64,000 nt of DNA from Pachypanchax playfairii. Taxonomy: Eukaryota > Chordata > Actinopteri > Cyprinodontiformes > Aplocheilidae. How positions within the stretch are numbered: position 1 is the stretch's first letter; the number at the start of each line of letters is the position of its first letter. The stretch lies in NCBI GenBank assembly GCA_006937955.1, contig SSNP01000082.1, forward strand, positions 1,357,847 to 1,421,846, written 5' to 3'. The position numbers and the translations under genes are program-made. A model generated the notes under the pieces. It made no database searches, had not been told where the DNA came from, and saw only the letters and a program-made list of their open reading frames with translations. Positions 24,001-35,800 of this stretch are shown piece after piece.

Positions 24001-27000
24001 ATGGAAGCGCCAGCTTCATTGTTGTAATAACGCAAAATTCCACTGGGGGGCGACAGAAGTTACGCACTAGAGCTTTAAATGACAAACACTTGTATGGTAT
24101 TTTTCATATACAGTGGACAACGATTATTGGAAATAATTAACACGTTTAAATGCACAAAACTGCTGGGCATGTTCGTGTGTCATAGAGAATCAATACGCTT
24201 ATATGCACAGCTCTGACAAATATATGCACAAAACATTTGGAGGTATCGTACATGCATCTCACTAAATCTCTCTGTTTCTTACTAGTTACATGACGGTAAA
24301 CCTCCGCTGGTGTTTTCACACAAACTGTCGCTGTCATGTGCCGGTAACTAGGCTGCTCTGGCGTTCACCCACGCGTGTCTGGTGCGTCTCCCTGAAGCTG
24401 TTAGGGGTCGCAAAAAATTAATCACCGACTTCTTCAATGTGAAATAGTGTCACATGTAACATTTGTTCTAGTTTTTATTGTCCGATCATGAGTTCTTAAT
24501 ATCTGATATAGAAAACCGTTCTGTTCTGTTACTAACTGTAACTTAATCTGCGTTGTTACAATCGCGTCCATGCACACGCGTATCTGGCGCATGTGTTACT
24601 TATAGTGTCATAGTGGATCCTCTCTACGAGTATATAACTCCCTCTGTTTGAGAGTTTTATTCTCCTAATATATTGTAATTACGTTATTACATCATTTCTG
24701 ATTACCTGTTATCAATACTAAATACTGCTGCTCGTGTTTACAGTCCAAATGACCACCGACGGATAAATGTACACAACACTTATATGCACAAAACTGCTGA
24801 GCACCGAGGTCGTGCATATAACCGTCGACCACTGTATAAAATCTATAGAAATTAGAGCAAATCATGTCTTTGTACCAGGCTGCTGGTAACAAAAAGCCTT
24901 AAAGAGGCCATTTCATACTAATTTCAGGACTTTGTGGTTATTTCTTAAGTATTAACCTGTAATATGAAACGTTTTATATCTAAAAAACATCAGGAAACAC
25001 TGATTAACAGATCTTTCAATCGGTCTGCGTTAAAATTCGGGTGGTTCCGGCTCCTTCCGTCAGGCTGCTTCGTCCGCAGCTCGTTCATATTCATTATTCG
25101 ATTTGCTGGACTCTGACTGGCTAACAAACTAGCCTATCAGAGCAAAGTATACTGTTTCCTGCCCCGCTGACCATTGCAACATCAGACGTCGTGTCTTCTT
25201 GTTTGCTACGTCTTATGCTAACAGCTTTTAGCCAGCAGCATGCTAGGTGTGGTTTCAACTGCAGGAGCTGCCGAATACTAACGAGCAAAGGAGTTGTGAT
25301 GAAACAGATACAGACCGTTCGGACTCGGTAGAACTCGGGTGTTATCACCACCTGCGTAGTTTGAGAGATTAAAACTGAAAGAGAAGTTGTTGACCTGTTT
25401 TCACACCCACTGTGAAGGTAAGAACACCTGTGGAGCTAAAATATTCAAGAAAAACCTCAGAAAAAACGTTTTTAATGGAAGGGCCTCTTCAAAACACAAC
25501 TTATAATGATTTTAAACGCTATATTGTCTGCTACATGTCAACACAGCACTGGTTCATCCCTTGAGTTTGAGTCTTTTATAACTGAATGAGTCATAGGTCA
25601 GAATTAAGTGGCTTTAACATAAAAACCTCTGTCTGTAAATGGGCAGCAACGTTCAGAAAGCCCCAAAAAGTTATTAACAAGATTATTTTGAAAAATACAT
25701 AAAAATCTGGCTTCTTGGAAGTGTAGAGAAATCAGGCATAGATTTACATGTTTGAGTGGGAGTGCATGTAAATAGATGTGATATAGAATACAAATCCTGC
25801 AGCTCAACTCAGTGCTCCGTTCCACCTTGTTTAAACAAGCCTGTGCTTTGGTCATTCAAGTGAACTGTGATGTATAATCTAATTAAAATCATGAAGCTGT
25901 CAGAAACATCAAATACAGTGTGTTCTAGTTTCAGTCTGCAGTTCGTTTTTATCTCTCCGTTTTATTGAGCATCTTCTCGTAAAATAAAAGGTTTGCTAGC
26001 TTTAGTTTCTAGTGTCAGACGTGAGACTGGAGGATTTATTTCCTGTCCGTTTCTCTCCTCTTGTCAGACTGACTCAGTTGAAAAAGGAGAGAGAGCGATC
26101 TAAAGCAGAGATGAAAGACCTTCAGCAGCAGCTCTCTGAGATGCATGATGAGTTGGACCAAGCCAAGAGGGGAGAGGTGATAAACGCAGAGAAAGATGTT
26201 CTGCTGAAGGTAAAGGAAAATCTTTCCACCAAAACAGCAGCTGTTCAGATTTCAACCTGGACTCTGACCTTTTTGTTTGATGGATGTTTGTCAGGATTTG
26301 GCTCAGCTCCGCGTGGACTTTCAGGAGATGCTGCAGATAAAGGAGGAGCAGGAGGAGTTGCTGCAGCGCACGGAAAGAGAGTTTAATGCCCTGAAAGGCG
26401 CTCTTAAAGAGGAGGTGGAGACTCATGATAAGTACACGGCGGCTTTGAAGGAGGAATATGAACAGGAGCTGGAGAAGCTGCTGAAAGATTTAGGGCAGGC
26501 AAAGGAGGTAAAACATATTTACACTGATTTCCTGCAGTTTTAATGTGATTATTTTGACTCTGATCATCTTGTGTTGTAGAGTAGTGCTCTGTTGGGTCAG
26601 GAGAAGGCCGAGGCAGAGGAGGAGAGAGGTGCAGCGAAGGTGCAGCTGAAGGAGATGATCCAGGAGCGAGATCATCTGAAAGGAAAGGTCAAAGATCTGA
26701 ACAACAAGGTGGACCATCTGAACCAGGTCATCCAGGAGTTAAAGACTACAGAGAGACTGGTGGAGCAGAGAACAAAGCAGCTGGAGGTGGAGAGAAGATG
26801 GAGAAACATTAAATAAATACATTAAATAGAATCTTTAAGTTGAGGTTATGTTATCGTTCACCTTCTTCCTCAGAGGGAAAAGCTTCAGGTGGAGGAAACT
26901 CTGAAGGACGTGAGGAGGAACGAGGAGGAAATGAGTCAATCCAACCAATCTCTGCTTTCTCGTCTGGAGGACGTGCAGGTAACGAGACACACATGTTCAG

Positions 27001-30000
27001 AATAAGATAACAGATGTGAGATCGAGATGCTTTTTACTTTGTTTTTAAAGTGTAAGATGACCAAACTAAACCACGAGCACAGGGAGCTGAAAGAGAAGCT
27101 AAACGGGGAGAGGAAACAAATCGAGGTGCTGTGGAGGACCAAAACGGAGCTGGAGCACGAGAGGAGGATGCAGGACAGAGTGGTGGAGCAGCTGCAGAGG
27201 AAGGTGACTGGAACCAGACGAGGCTCGTAAGTCTTGTTTTCAAAGACGTCCACTTATCTGAGCTGTCTGGTTATCTGCCTGGTCAGATGAATAACATCAT
27301 GGAGGAGTGTGAGGCGTCCACAGATGTTCTTCAGAGCCAGGTCAATGAGGCCAGAGAGAGGAGCCAGAGGGAGTTGGTGGAGCTGCGGAGACAGCTGCAG
27401 GAAAAGGGAGCAGAGTTGGAGAAATCCAAACAGGCGGCCATGAAACTGCAGGACGAGGTGTGGCTTTCATCAAAAATGAAGACTCAGCAGACTTGGTTGC
27501 CAAAAAAAATACCAAATATTTAACATCAACATGTAGAAGATCTTCACTGAAGGTTTTGTGTCAGATTAATTTGCTTGATTGACCTTTTTTTTCTCTCTGT
27601 TCTCTGAGCAGCTTCTTCCGCTGGTGGAGGATCTGCAGAGGTGTCGCAAGGAGCATCAGGAGGCCCATCTGAGAAGCCGGCAGCTGGAGCAGAGGGTGGA
27701 GGAGCTGGAGGAGAAGAACGCCACCTCGCTGGAGGAGCGAGAACGGCAGATTAAACTCTTGGAGGTAAAATTAACCTTAAAAAAACAGAACAACGTGGAA
27801 TAATTCAGATTAAATGTTACTTCTGTGCTTCACCCTCGACCCAACTCTAATAATCCAACATAATCCCACATAAACCCTGAAAATGTATTTAAAAAAAACA
27901 CAAAATCATTTGAATTTTTACTAAAAAGGTGATTTAATTTTATTTTCTTAATAGTTTGTTGAAATCAGTAAATAAAAGACACTTTAGTAATTTCAAAATA
28001 AAATGTATTCACAGCTTAAATAGTTTATAGTTCTCCTACCTGTACGCACTCTTTGACCTCTTCCTGTGCACCTTTGCGATGCTGTCTCCGTGGAAACGGC
28101 GTCATTCACCTCACCACTGTTTGTCCTGCTGATGACAAAACATTACAGAAGAGCTCATATAATGTTGACACTGAATCACCAGAGGAAACTGGTGTTTACT
28201 GACCTGTCTGGGTGTTCAAACACACCATGATGCTTTAACCATGTTCCTCACCTGTCAGGATCGTATCAGTCAGCTGGAAGAAGACCTGAACGATGAGCGC
28301 AGCAGTGCTGATCGCCTGATGGAGCGACTGGATAAAACCAGAGAACAGGCAGGTTTAGTCCTTCATTTCCTACATTATAAATGTTCACACATTTAATTGA
28401 GTCATAACAGAGGTGTAATGTGTTGCCCGTCTCAAGTATGAAGACTCACCCTGTTTTCATTATAAACACACAGAGCTGAGTCCTCAGATTTTCTCTCAGG
28501 CAACAAAAACTGCTGATTTGTGGGTCCAAAGTGATTGTGGAACTAACGTTTCTCACCACGAGAGACTCGATCTAATCTTTATCTACGTCCTAGTTTGAAA
28601 AGATTCCCGTCTTTGCTGCGCCTGTGAAGTAGGCCATCGCTCTCTGGAGCAAAGTTCTGCTGATTAATTGACACAAAAAACTGTTTTGGGTGGAGTGTAA
28701 AGAAAAAAAAAACAGCTAACTATTGTGAGCAGCTACGTTCCCTTCACTGGGCCTCTAGATTTAATTAGTGATGAGAGTTTTACTCAAGCCAGCCAACATT
28801 TCCTCTGAGCTTAAGTGTCACGTGGAACATGTCTGTCATCATGTTGTGTCCTTTCTAATAACATATAACTGTGTTTTCAGTCAACACTGACATTTACAAA
28901 TATATGAGGGCAGATTTCTTGTTATGTTTTGTAATTGTTATCATGCCTTAGAATTAAGATCTGTGTTTGTTACAGATGGATCAGATGAGGAACGAACTGC
29001 TGCAGGAGCGAGTGGTAAGGCAAGACCTGGAGTGTGACAAGATGAGCCTGGAGAGACAGGTAAAGATCCCAGTCTTTAAAAACGAGTCAAACCACTGAAA
29101 TATCACAGTAGTTCAGCTGATTCTGTCTGCAGATGAAACAATGACTCCGTTATCACACCTAGAAAAATCTAAAGCATCCCTTCAAAGCTGAACTGACACA
29201 AACACGTTTCATGCTTGTTATTTACTTCATCTGATGCACCAATTAGCAGTTACGAGCATCTTCAGCTGAAGTTAACATGTGAGTGGAGATCAGCTTCACG
29301 GCCTTGTGCTTGTAATAATGCTCTCGTGTGAATAAATGTCAAGAATTCATCGCAGTGAACATCTCTAACATGATGTCTCCCTCCCTGCTTGTATGTGAAT
29401 TTGCAAAATTTCCAGTTCTGTGTTTTGTTCCTGCTGGTAGAATAAAGACCTGAAGAGTAGGGTGACTCATTTGGAAGGATCACAGAAAACAAATCAAGAC
29501 ACATTCATCTCCAAACTTAACAGTCGAATCCAGGAGCTGGAGGAGAGGCTGCAAGGAGAGGAGAGGTGAGCACCTAGATGTTCTGATGTAACCTCATAGT
29601 CTGTATTAAAATATTCATTATATATAGAAAGAAATACAAAATATGCACGTATCAGTGTAAAAGGAGCTGCAGCGGTTGGATCTAGTGGTGCTTTTGTTCT
29701 CAGAGACAACAACAACCTGCAGCAAGTGAACCGCAAGCTGGAGCGCAAACTGAAGGAGATGAAGATGCATGCGGACGAGGAGCACGTCAACCTGCTGACG
29801 CAAACAGAACAGGTAGGTGCATGCAAGACTTGGAGGAAAAAACAAAGGAGTTAAGAGCAGGAGACAAGAATCAGCTGATTGTGTACCGCACCGTGCAGCT
29901 GACTCAGAGGCTGAAGACGGCTAAGAGGCAGATGGACGAGGCGGAGGAGGAGATCGAGCGTCTGGAGCACTCGAAAAAGAAGCTGCAGAGAGAACTGGAC

Positions 30001-30217
30001 GAGCAGCTTGAGACCAACGAGCAGCTTCACGGGCAGCTGAGTGCGCTGAGGAACGAGATGAGGTGATGTTCGGTTTATAAAATACCAAATCATGTTGTTG
30101 TGTAACTTTTGTAACTGATCATTTTCTTGCATTAACAGGCGTAAGAAGAAATCAGCTGCTGTCATTAAGGTTGTGGAGGACAATTCAAAAGACATGGATG
30201 GATCTGGATCAGATTAA
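21090..30217 (+). CDS. cgnl1: Cingulin-like protein 1 (paracingulin)
   Basis: Cytoplasmic scaffold of tight and adherens junctions that links ZO-1, actin and Rho-family GEFs. Eighteen coding exons keep frame: 21090-22022, 22094-22188, 22945-23050, 23147-23242, 23313-23461, 26068-26209, 26295-26507, 26580-26786, 26874-26978, 27051-27203, 27287-27457, 27612-27764, 28259-28348, 28976-29059, 29441-29565, 29704-29812, 29899-30062, 30139-30217, giving 1057 residues. The first coding exon encodes a globular head (1-311) with the family block FGVRVQVQGIKGQPFVVLNS, equivalent to the ZO-1-interaction region, and a Ser/Arg-rich stretch. Exons 3-17 encode a continuous Glu/Lys/Leu heptad coiled coil. The end reads DEAEEEIERLEHSKKKLQRE then a short basic/acidic tail. 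It is shorter than mammalian CGNL1 (~1300). Cingulin (cgn) is the alternative; synteny with tcf12 and aqp9 favours cgnl1. The donor after 26786 (GAG|GTGGAG) is weak and the one after 28348 is GC. Confidence 0.88.
23535..24079. mobile_element. MITE with TTTAAAGCTnTAGTGCGTAACTT termini, in cgnl1 intron 6
   Basis: TTTAAAGCTATAGTGCGTAA at the left is mirrored by TTACGCACTAGAGCTTTAAA at the right, 22 of 23 positions pairing. The interior is CG-rich, unlike its host intron. It holds a short ATG-initiated reading frame at about 23814 beginning MAEKPKKRPRHTYLEVLL. TTTAAA at both ends may include a TA or TTAA target duplication. No transposase is present. Confidence 0.75.
24111..24834. mobile_element. 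Tc1/mariner-like non-autonomous element with TA duplication, in cgnl1 intron 6
   Basis: The termini CAGTGGACAACG and CGTCGACCACTG are inverted and are directly flanked by TA on both sides (24109-24110 and 24835-24836), as expected for Tc1/mariner. The 724-bp interior has no transposase ORF. Its right ~220 bp recur at 60950-61169 with about 85-90% identity by eye. Confidence 0.7.
24902..25489 (+). mobile_element. 588-bp AAGAGGCC MITE, copy 1
   Basis: The termini are AAGAGGCC and GGCCTCTT. The same element occurs inverted at 37591-38178 and 63209-63774, each 566-588 bp and highly similar throughout. Shared internal blocks include AGCATGCTAGG, CTAGCCTATCAGAGC and GTTGTTGACCTG. No ORF is conserved among the copies. 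It is the third consecutive transposon in this cgnl1 intron. Confidence 0.85.
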
Positions 30218-30640
30218 TTATTAAAAAAAACAAAAAAAAAAAAAACAACTGAGCACAAGCTTCAGTTCTGGACTTAATGAAGGAATGTTAAATTTACTGT
30301 GAAGAAATCTCAACTCAACAGCAGCCGTGACTTCCTCCTTTTACCCGTTTAACTTTAACAACAACTCATCAGTGCTGACCTCTTGTGGTGATATTTATAA
30401 CTGCATCTATAAAAACTGCAGACTAATGAAGATTTAAGTTACTCGATTAATGTTTTATAAATGAGTTTGCTACAGTGTGAAAAAAAAGAATCTTTTAAAA
30501 CATTTTTCATGTATGTAAACACCTCCAGATATTATTGAAACTACAATTAAACAGAGTTTTTTCATGTTTCTGCAGATTTGAATTTATTTTTAACCAGATG
30601 CATTTATTTAACATGTGAAGTAAATAAAATAGAAACGCGT
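30218..30640 (+). other. cgnl1: cgnl1 3' UTR
   Basis: The stop TAA is at 30215-30217. A canonical AATAAA at 30623-30628 is the best polyadenylation signal. This would place the transcript end within ~170 bp of the aqp9 start codon. Confidence 0.55.
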
Positions 30641-30815
30641 CTGTTTTTATTTTTTTCCTTATTGGTATTAACTCTCTAATGTAAGAGTTGCTGAAACGGA
30701 TCAATAGTGTGAGCTGAATGGTTTCTGTCCAGCCTGGTGATTTGACTCCAGAGGTTCTCACAGCTGGAAGTGTGTCCGTTTTAACAACTTACTAGAGTTT
30801 CAATACAAGTGAAGC

Positions 30816-33800
30816 ATGAGACAACACTGCGCTCTTAAACATGGAATATTTAAGGAATTCCTGGCAGAATTCCTTGGGACCTTTGTCTTGGTTGTAAGTG
30901 GGATTTTTTTTTATGTAGTAATAATCTAGTAAATGTCATAATTCCTGAATTTAGATTATGTTCTGAATTGTTTCTGAGATCCTTTAATGATGCTGATCTA
31001 TAGGTGTTCTCTTAATGCATGATGTAATACTTGTTCTTTTCTGTGTTTGTTAGTTGTTTGGTTGTGGCTCAGTCGCTCAGACTGTCCTGAGTCGAAACAC
31101 CCTGGGCGAGCCCCTCACTGTCCACATTGGCTTCTCTGTGGGTCTTACGATGGGGGTGTATGTAGCTGGTGGAGTTTCAGGTAAACACGATTACAAGTTG
31201 CTCTTGTAATTATTTTACATTCATGTTAAAACTCTTGATTCAAAAGTGTCCAGCAGTCTTTGATCATAACTCTGTTTTAAACAGTTTGACTTGTAGATGT
31301 TTTTTAAGCAGCTCGTATCCGTGTTAGAGAAGATCTTTTATATGTTCTGTTATCACTGTTCCTCATGAGGTTTGCTAGGTTATAGTAATGAAACTTTATG
31401 GCTTCTTGTCCAGCCATGTGCCACCTCAACAGCTCCAGTGTCAGCAGGAGCGTGCCAACTCTCCACCCACATTCGATGAATGTGCTGTGATCATTGATTT
31501 ATTAGCACAGCCTCTCTGGGGTCGTGCACAACCCTGGGCAGTAATCGTCCTCCAAACTCCATTGATCAGAGGCTTTTCTCTGTGACAGACTGTGTCCAGC
31601 GGAGAATGTTTGACTCATCTGTTCAGCAGCCTTCGTTAAGGCCAAACTAAAAGGACAGAAAGCATTTCATGGAGACACAAACTTTAGATATGATCCATTC
31701 TATAAGCATTCTCACAAAAAGCCGATGATTAACACAACTTTAAACAGTAAACAGATACTTCTGTTTTAAACTGAGACCTTTATTCTAAAGGCCTGTATGA
31801 GGCCTACAGTCCTGTATGACTTTACTCCCCACTTCTGAGGATTCTCCTTTAAAAATATGAATTTTGTGTAAATGTCTCCTGATATGCACAGCCTTGGACA
31901 AAATGTTTGTGGTGCACGAGGATGCAGTTGGTGAGAAGGTCCTATAGGTTTAAAACCAGGATCTTTCTCTAGAAACATGCATGATGGTTAATTGGTAACT
32001 CTAGATGTGTGAGTGGTGGTTTGTCTCTTTTGTGACCCTGTGATGGACTGGCGACCTGTCCAGGGTGTGACCCCGCCTCTCACACAATGACTGCTGGAGA
32101 CAGACACCAGCTGCCTGCATCCCTGATAATGGCTGACTGACTGGTGTAAACTGGCTCCTCCAGAATTAACAGCTGCTTTTTGACACTAAATTTCTGGTCG
32201 ATTAACATTATTTTTACTTTTTACTCTTAAAAAGACCCTGATGATAAAACCCTGAGCCACACTGAGGCTGATTCCCTTCTGCTGCTTCTTGTAAATGTGA
32301 CATTCCTAAATCTTGGTAGAGGGAATGTTATTCACACTACCCCCCCCCCCCAGCCTTTGCACCCCTTCTGTCACTTTTGTTCTGTCTTGTGTCCCAGGGG
32401 GCCACGTGAACCCTGCTGTGTCTCTAGCGATGGTGGTGCTGGGCAAACTGAAGATCTGGAAGTTTCCCTTCTATGTCATCGCTCAGTTTCTTGGTGCTTT
32501 TGCAGGAGCAGCTGCAGTTTTTGGATTATACTACGGTAAACATCACCTATATTTACAAACTATAACAAGTGTGATCAGTTCTTGCTGAATGTTTATCACT
32601 CTTGTATATAAATGAATCCTTGTGTACATTAAAGATGTCTGTTTATCATGATCACAGATGCATTCATGGACTTTACAAGTGGGATTCTATCAGTGACAGG
32701 AATCAATGCAACTGCTCACATTTTTGCTTCATACCCTGCGAGACACCTGTCAGTTCTTGGCGGTTTCATTGATCAAGTGAGTTCTGGTCGCTGTGACCCA
32801 GTGACCTCTCCTCTATTGTGTTCTGCTACTCAGCCTATTCAGCTTCTGAGCACCGAAAAGTCTGGCAAACAGTAAATGCATCATTGATTGCCCCATTTAG
32901 TCTGAGAACACCCCCACTTTTGCCTGGTTTGGGTCAAATAACCTATTTCCTGGATTTTATCAGGAGGTCAGATAAGATAAAATCATTTTTCAGTCTGTTT
33001 AGTTGGAACAGGAATTCAAAAACACAAAAAAATATGAAATAAGACGAGGCCGAGTTAAATTAAACCAGAATAGATGAGTCTGTATTAATGTTTTAAAGTT
33101 ATTATAAAAATCTGTGCAAAAATTAAAGCGCAAAGTCTTAAACTAATGGATTAAATAAATAAACATCTGCATCAACACGTCCTATTCAAATGAATAATTA
33201 TTAGGCTTCTGCAGAGTTTAACATGCCGTTAAATGCCGGTGCAGGACATGATGTAATCCACATGTAAACAAACATAAGACTAAAATCTTCTAATAACATT
33301 TTGATCTTAATTTTATTAACATTCCTATAAGATTTTATCATTTGAATGTGTTTTTAAGGTGTGATGATTAAAACTACCAGTGAATGTTTCTTCTTTGATT
33401 CTAAAGGGAATGTTCTGAATCAGTGAGCATGTTCTTCCTAGATGTGAGAGGGTTTTTAGTTTACCTGCAGAACTTAGGACAGTGACAGTTGTTTTAAATG
33501 TGTTTAGATTTGTGTTGTTTCTCCTGTTTGTGCTGCAAAGAACAGATGAAATGAGATCTGAGCTGATGACGGAGGTCAAGCCACAGCTAGTGGTGCATTA
33601 GCAACACTGCTACAGACCACAGAAGTGTGACCATGTGTTTTTTATTATCTTTTGTTCTAATCTGACAAAAACAAAAGTACAATATTGGTCTTTAAAAGGT
33701 CAGAAATGTCCCTCTGAGGGTTAAAATTGATATAAAGTACAAATTTGTACCATTTCAACTGCACCTGCAACCCTGGTCAAGGCTGGTTAATCTCCATTTT

Positions 33801-35269
33801 ATTAAGTTTCTTCCATCGTTTTCAATATTATGTTTCAGAATGTTGGTTTAAGACTTCAAAATGTGGCATAATTTTACAGTTTTAGTAGAAAAACTTAATA
33901 ATAAATAATAAAACAATAATTTGTACCCTTCTTGTCGCTGGGGGTGTACTCTGTAGTCCAGGTCCATTTTTGTACCTTATGAAGTTTTTCCACTAAAACA
34001 GAAAAATTATGCCACGTTTTGAAGTCTTAAACCAACATTCTGAAACATAATATTGAAAACGATGGAAGAAACTTAATAAAATGGAGATTAACCAGCCTTG
34101 ACCAGGGTTGCAGGTGCAGTTGAAATGGTACAAATTTGTACTTTATATCAATTTTAACCCTCAGAGGGACATTTTTGACCTTTTAAAGACAAATATTGTA
34201 CTTTTGAGGGAACAATTTACCTATAGGTACAAAAATGTACTTGTCTCGTACCTCTATTTCTGAGAGTGCAGTCTGCAGTAAGGAACTTTTCTGTTCCAGG
34301 TAGATCCATGAGGTTCTATGACCAGGACCTGCTGGCTCACCTTTACAGAGCGTTGTCAGCAGACGCTCCAGGTCTCTGTGACTCTCTTCCTCCCAGAGAA
34401 ACTGACTCTGTCATTCATTTAGAAAAGAACTAAAAACTCATTTTTTTAAAGATCGTGAAAAGGTGCTTTAAGCATAAAATTTGACTTACTTACGTGTATA
34501 ATTAGCTCGTCAAAGGGTTAAACTCATCTACTTTATCTTGTTTCAGACAACACAAGTCATGTGGTTTTAGGTACCGTGTTATAAATCACAGGTTCTTTGT
34601 TCCTGCAGGTTGTGGGAACAGGGATGTTGGTTCTGTGTATTCTTGCTATTATTGATGGTGGGAACATCGGAGCTCCTAAAGGCGTGGAGCCGCTAGCCAT
34701 CGGTCTGATCATCATGGCCATCGGTGTGTCTATGGGACTGAACTGTGGCTACCCTCTGAACCCAGCTCGAGACCTGGGACCCCGACTGTTCACAGCTGTG
34801 GCTGGTTGGGGGATGGAGGTCTTCAGGTAACTGTAAACCAGACATTGCTGTTATTTACAGCCTTATGTTTGTGTTGTGATCAGACTAATGAAGGAATTAG
34901 AACTTAATTATAGGGAAAATCAGTGAGAAAGTAAACCCTGACACTTTGTGTTATATAATGTCACATGCAGATTGAGTCGATGCGTTTGAATGATTCATCG
35001 CCGCTGACCTACAGCGGTCTCTTGTCATCTGCTTGACTCTGTTCCCTTCTGGCTCTCGCAGCACTGCAGACAACTGGTGGTGGATTCCAGTGGCAGGGCC
35101 CATGGTGGGGGGCGTGGTCGCAGCCGTCCTCTACTTCCTGCTTGTCGAGCTGCACCACCCCCGCGACGAGACCGAGAAGGCCCATGAGGAGGAGGAGGAA
35201 GAGGAGGAAGAGGAAGAGGACGAGGACAGCAGTCTTAAGGATAAATATGAAATGATCACCATGAGTTAA
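30816..35269 (+). CDS. aqp9: Aquaglyceroporin 9
   Basis: Plasma-membrane channel for water, glycerol and other small neutral solutes. Six exons join in frame: 30816-30893, 31054-31180, 32398-32535, 32658-32776, 34609-34826, 35062-35269, giving 295 residues, the usual size. The ATG at 30816 is chosen because it is the only in-frame Met before the first helix (KEFLAEFLGTFVLV). Both NPA boxes are present: GGHVNPAVS and LNPARD. The Asp after the second NPA marks an aquaglyceroporin. ATAHIFASYPARHLS, IGAPKGVEPLAIGL and LVELHHP fit AQP9 better than AQP3 or AQP10, although the CGYPLNPARD context is more AQP10-like. The cytoplasmic tail has an unbroken run of about eleven Glu before DED, then ends KYEMITMS. 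It sits 600 bp after the cgnl1 stop, same strand. Intron 4 holds a large hairpin. Confidence 0.92.
31920..32115 (+). mobile_element. tRNA-related SINE fragment, plus orientation
   Basis: GAGAAGGTCCTATAGGTTTA is a degenerate tRNA-like B-box region. It is followed by the body and the conserved end block CCTGTGATGGACTGGCGACC TGTCCAGGGTG. The same family lies at 5080-5370, 54126-54330 and 39460-39550. This copy is in aqp9 intron 2. Confidence 0.6.
33672..34207. mobile_element. Fold-back element with ~225-bp arms in aqp9 intron 4
   Basis: The left arm (33672-33897) and right arm (33981-34207) are near-perfect reverse complements. For example GTTTAAGACTTCAAAATGTG at the left pairs with CACGTTTTGAAGTCTTAAAC at the right. 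About 83 bp form the loop. No ORF. Further ~60 bp to 34270 (GTACCTCTATTTCTGAGAG) may belong to the same element. The transcript of this intron would form a long hairpin. Confidence 0.8.
34306..34450 (+). mobile_element. Possible LINE 3'-end remnant
   Basis: The stretch ending TCATTCATTTAGAAAAGAAC TAAAAACTCATTT resembles the decayed C-terminal coding end of teleost L2-type LINEs, where a Phe-Lys-rich end precedes a hydrophobic stop. There is no long ORF. This is a weak call based on pattern alone. Confidence 0.3.
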
Positions 35270-35800
35270 AGCGACACAGAGACTCTCGTCTGATTGGCTG
35301 TTACTGTCGACCTGATGAAGAGCAGCCAGCACAGACAGACCCCCCCCATCATCACCTCCGCTGGTTGAATGAAGACAGAAATAATGTTTCATTTGCAGCA
35401 GAAAGCCGCCGCAGGTTCTGTTCTGATCTGTGAATGAAACTGTTTCAAGTTTTTATTTTTTATGTTTTGTAAGCACATGAACAGTCGAGTCCTTTGTACG
35501 TAACGTTGTTCCCTCAGTGTTGAAGCTCAGATTAAACTCATTGTGATGTTAGAAGCCACCGTTTAAAATGAACAAACAGTTTGATGTAAATGTCTCTTTA
35601 GCTTTAGTTTTGTTCTATTTATTTATTTGTTTGTTTATTTATTGATTGTGCTTTTTCTGACAACTATTGTTCTTTTTTTCAGCCACTCCGTTTGAACCCA
35701 ATCAGAAATTTGTATTAATTTTTTCTTTTGTTTGTTTCAGATATTTTATTCTGTATTGTTTCTCTCCATTAAAGTTTAACACAAATATTGATTTCACTCT
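35270..35800 (+). other. aqp9: aqp9 3' UTR
   Basis: About 500 bp of AT-rich sequence follows the stop (TAA 35267-35269). ATTAAA at 35768-35773 is the first good polyadenylation signal, and AATAAA near 35842 is an alternative. Confidence 0.5.

Noticed and set aside
35009..35392. 127-codon minus-strand ORF
   Set aside because: It is antisense to the last aqp9 exon; its hydrophobic Leu/Phe run is the complement of the poly-Glu tail.
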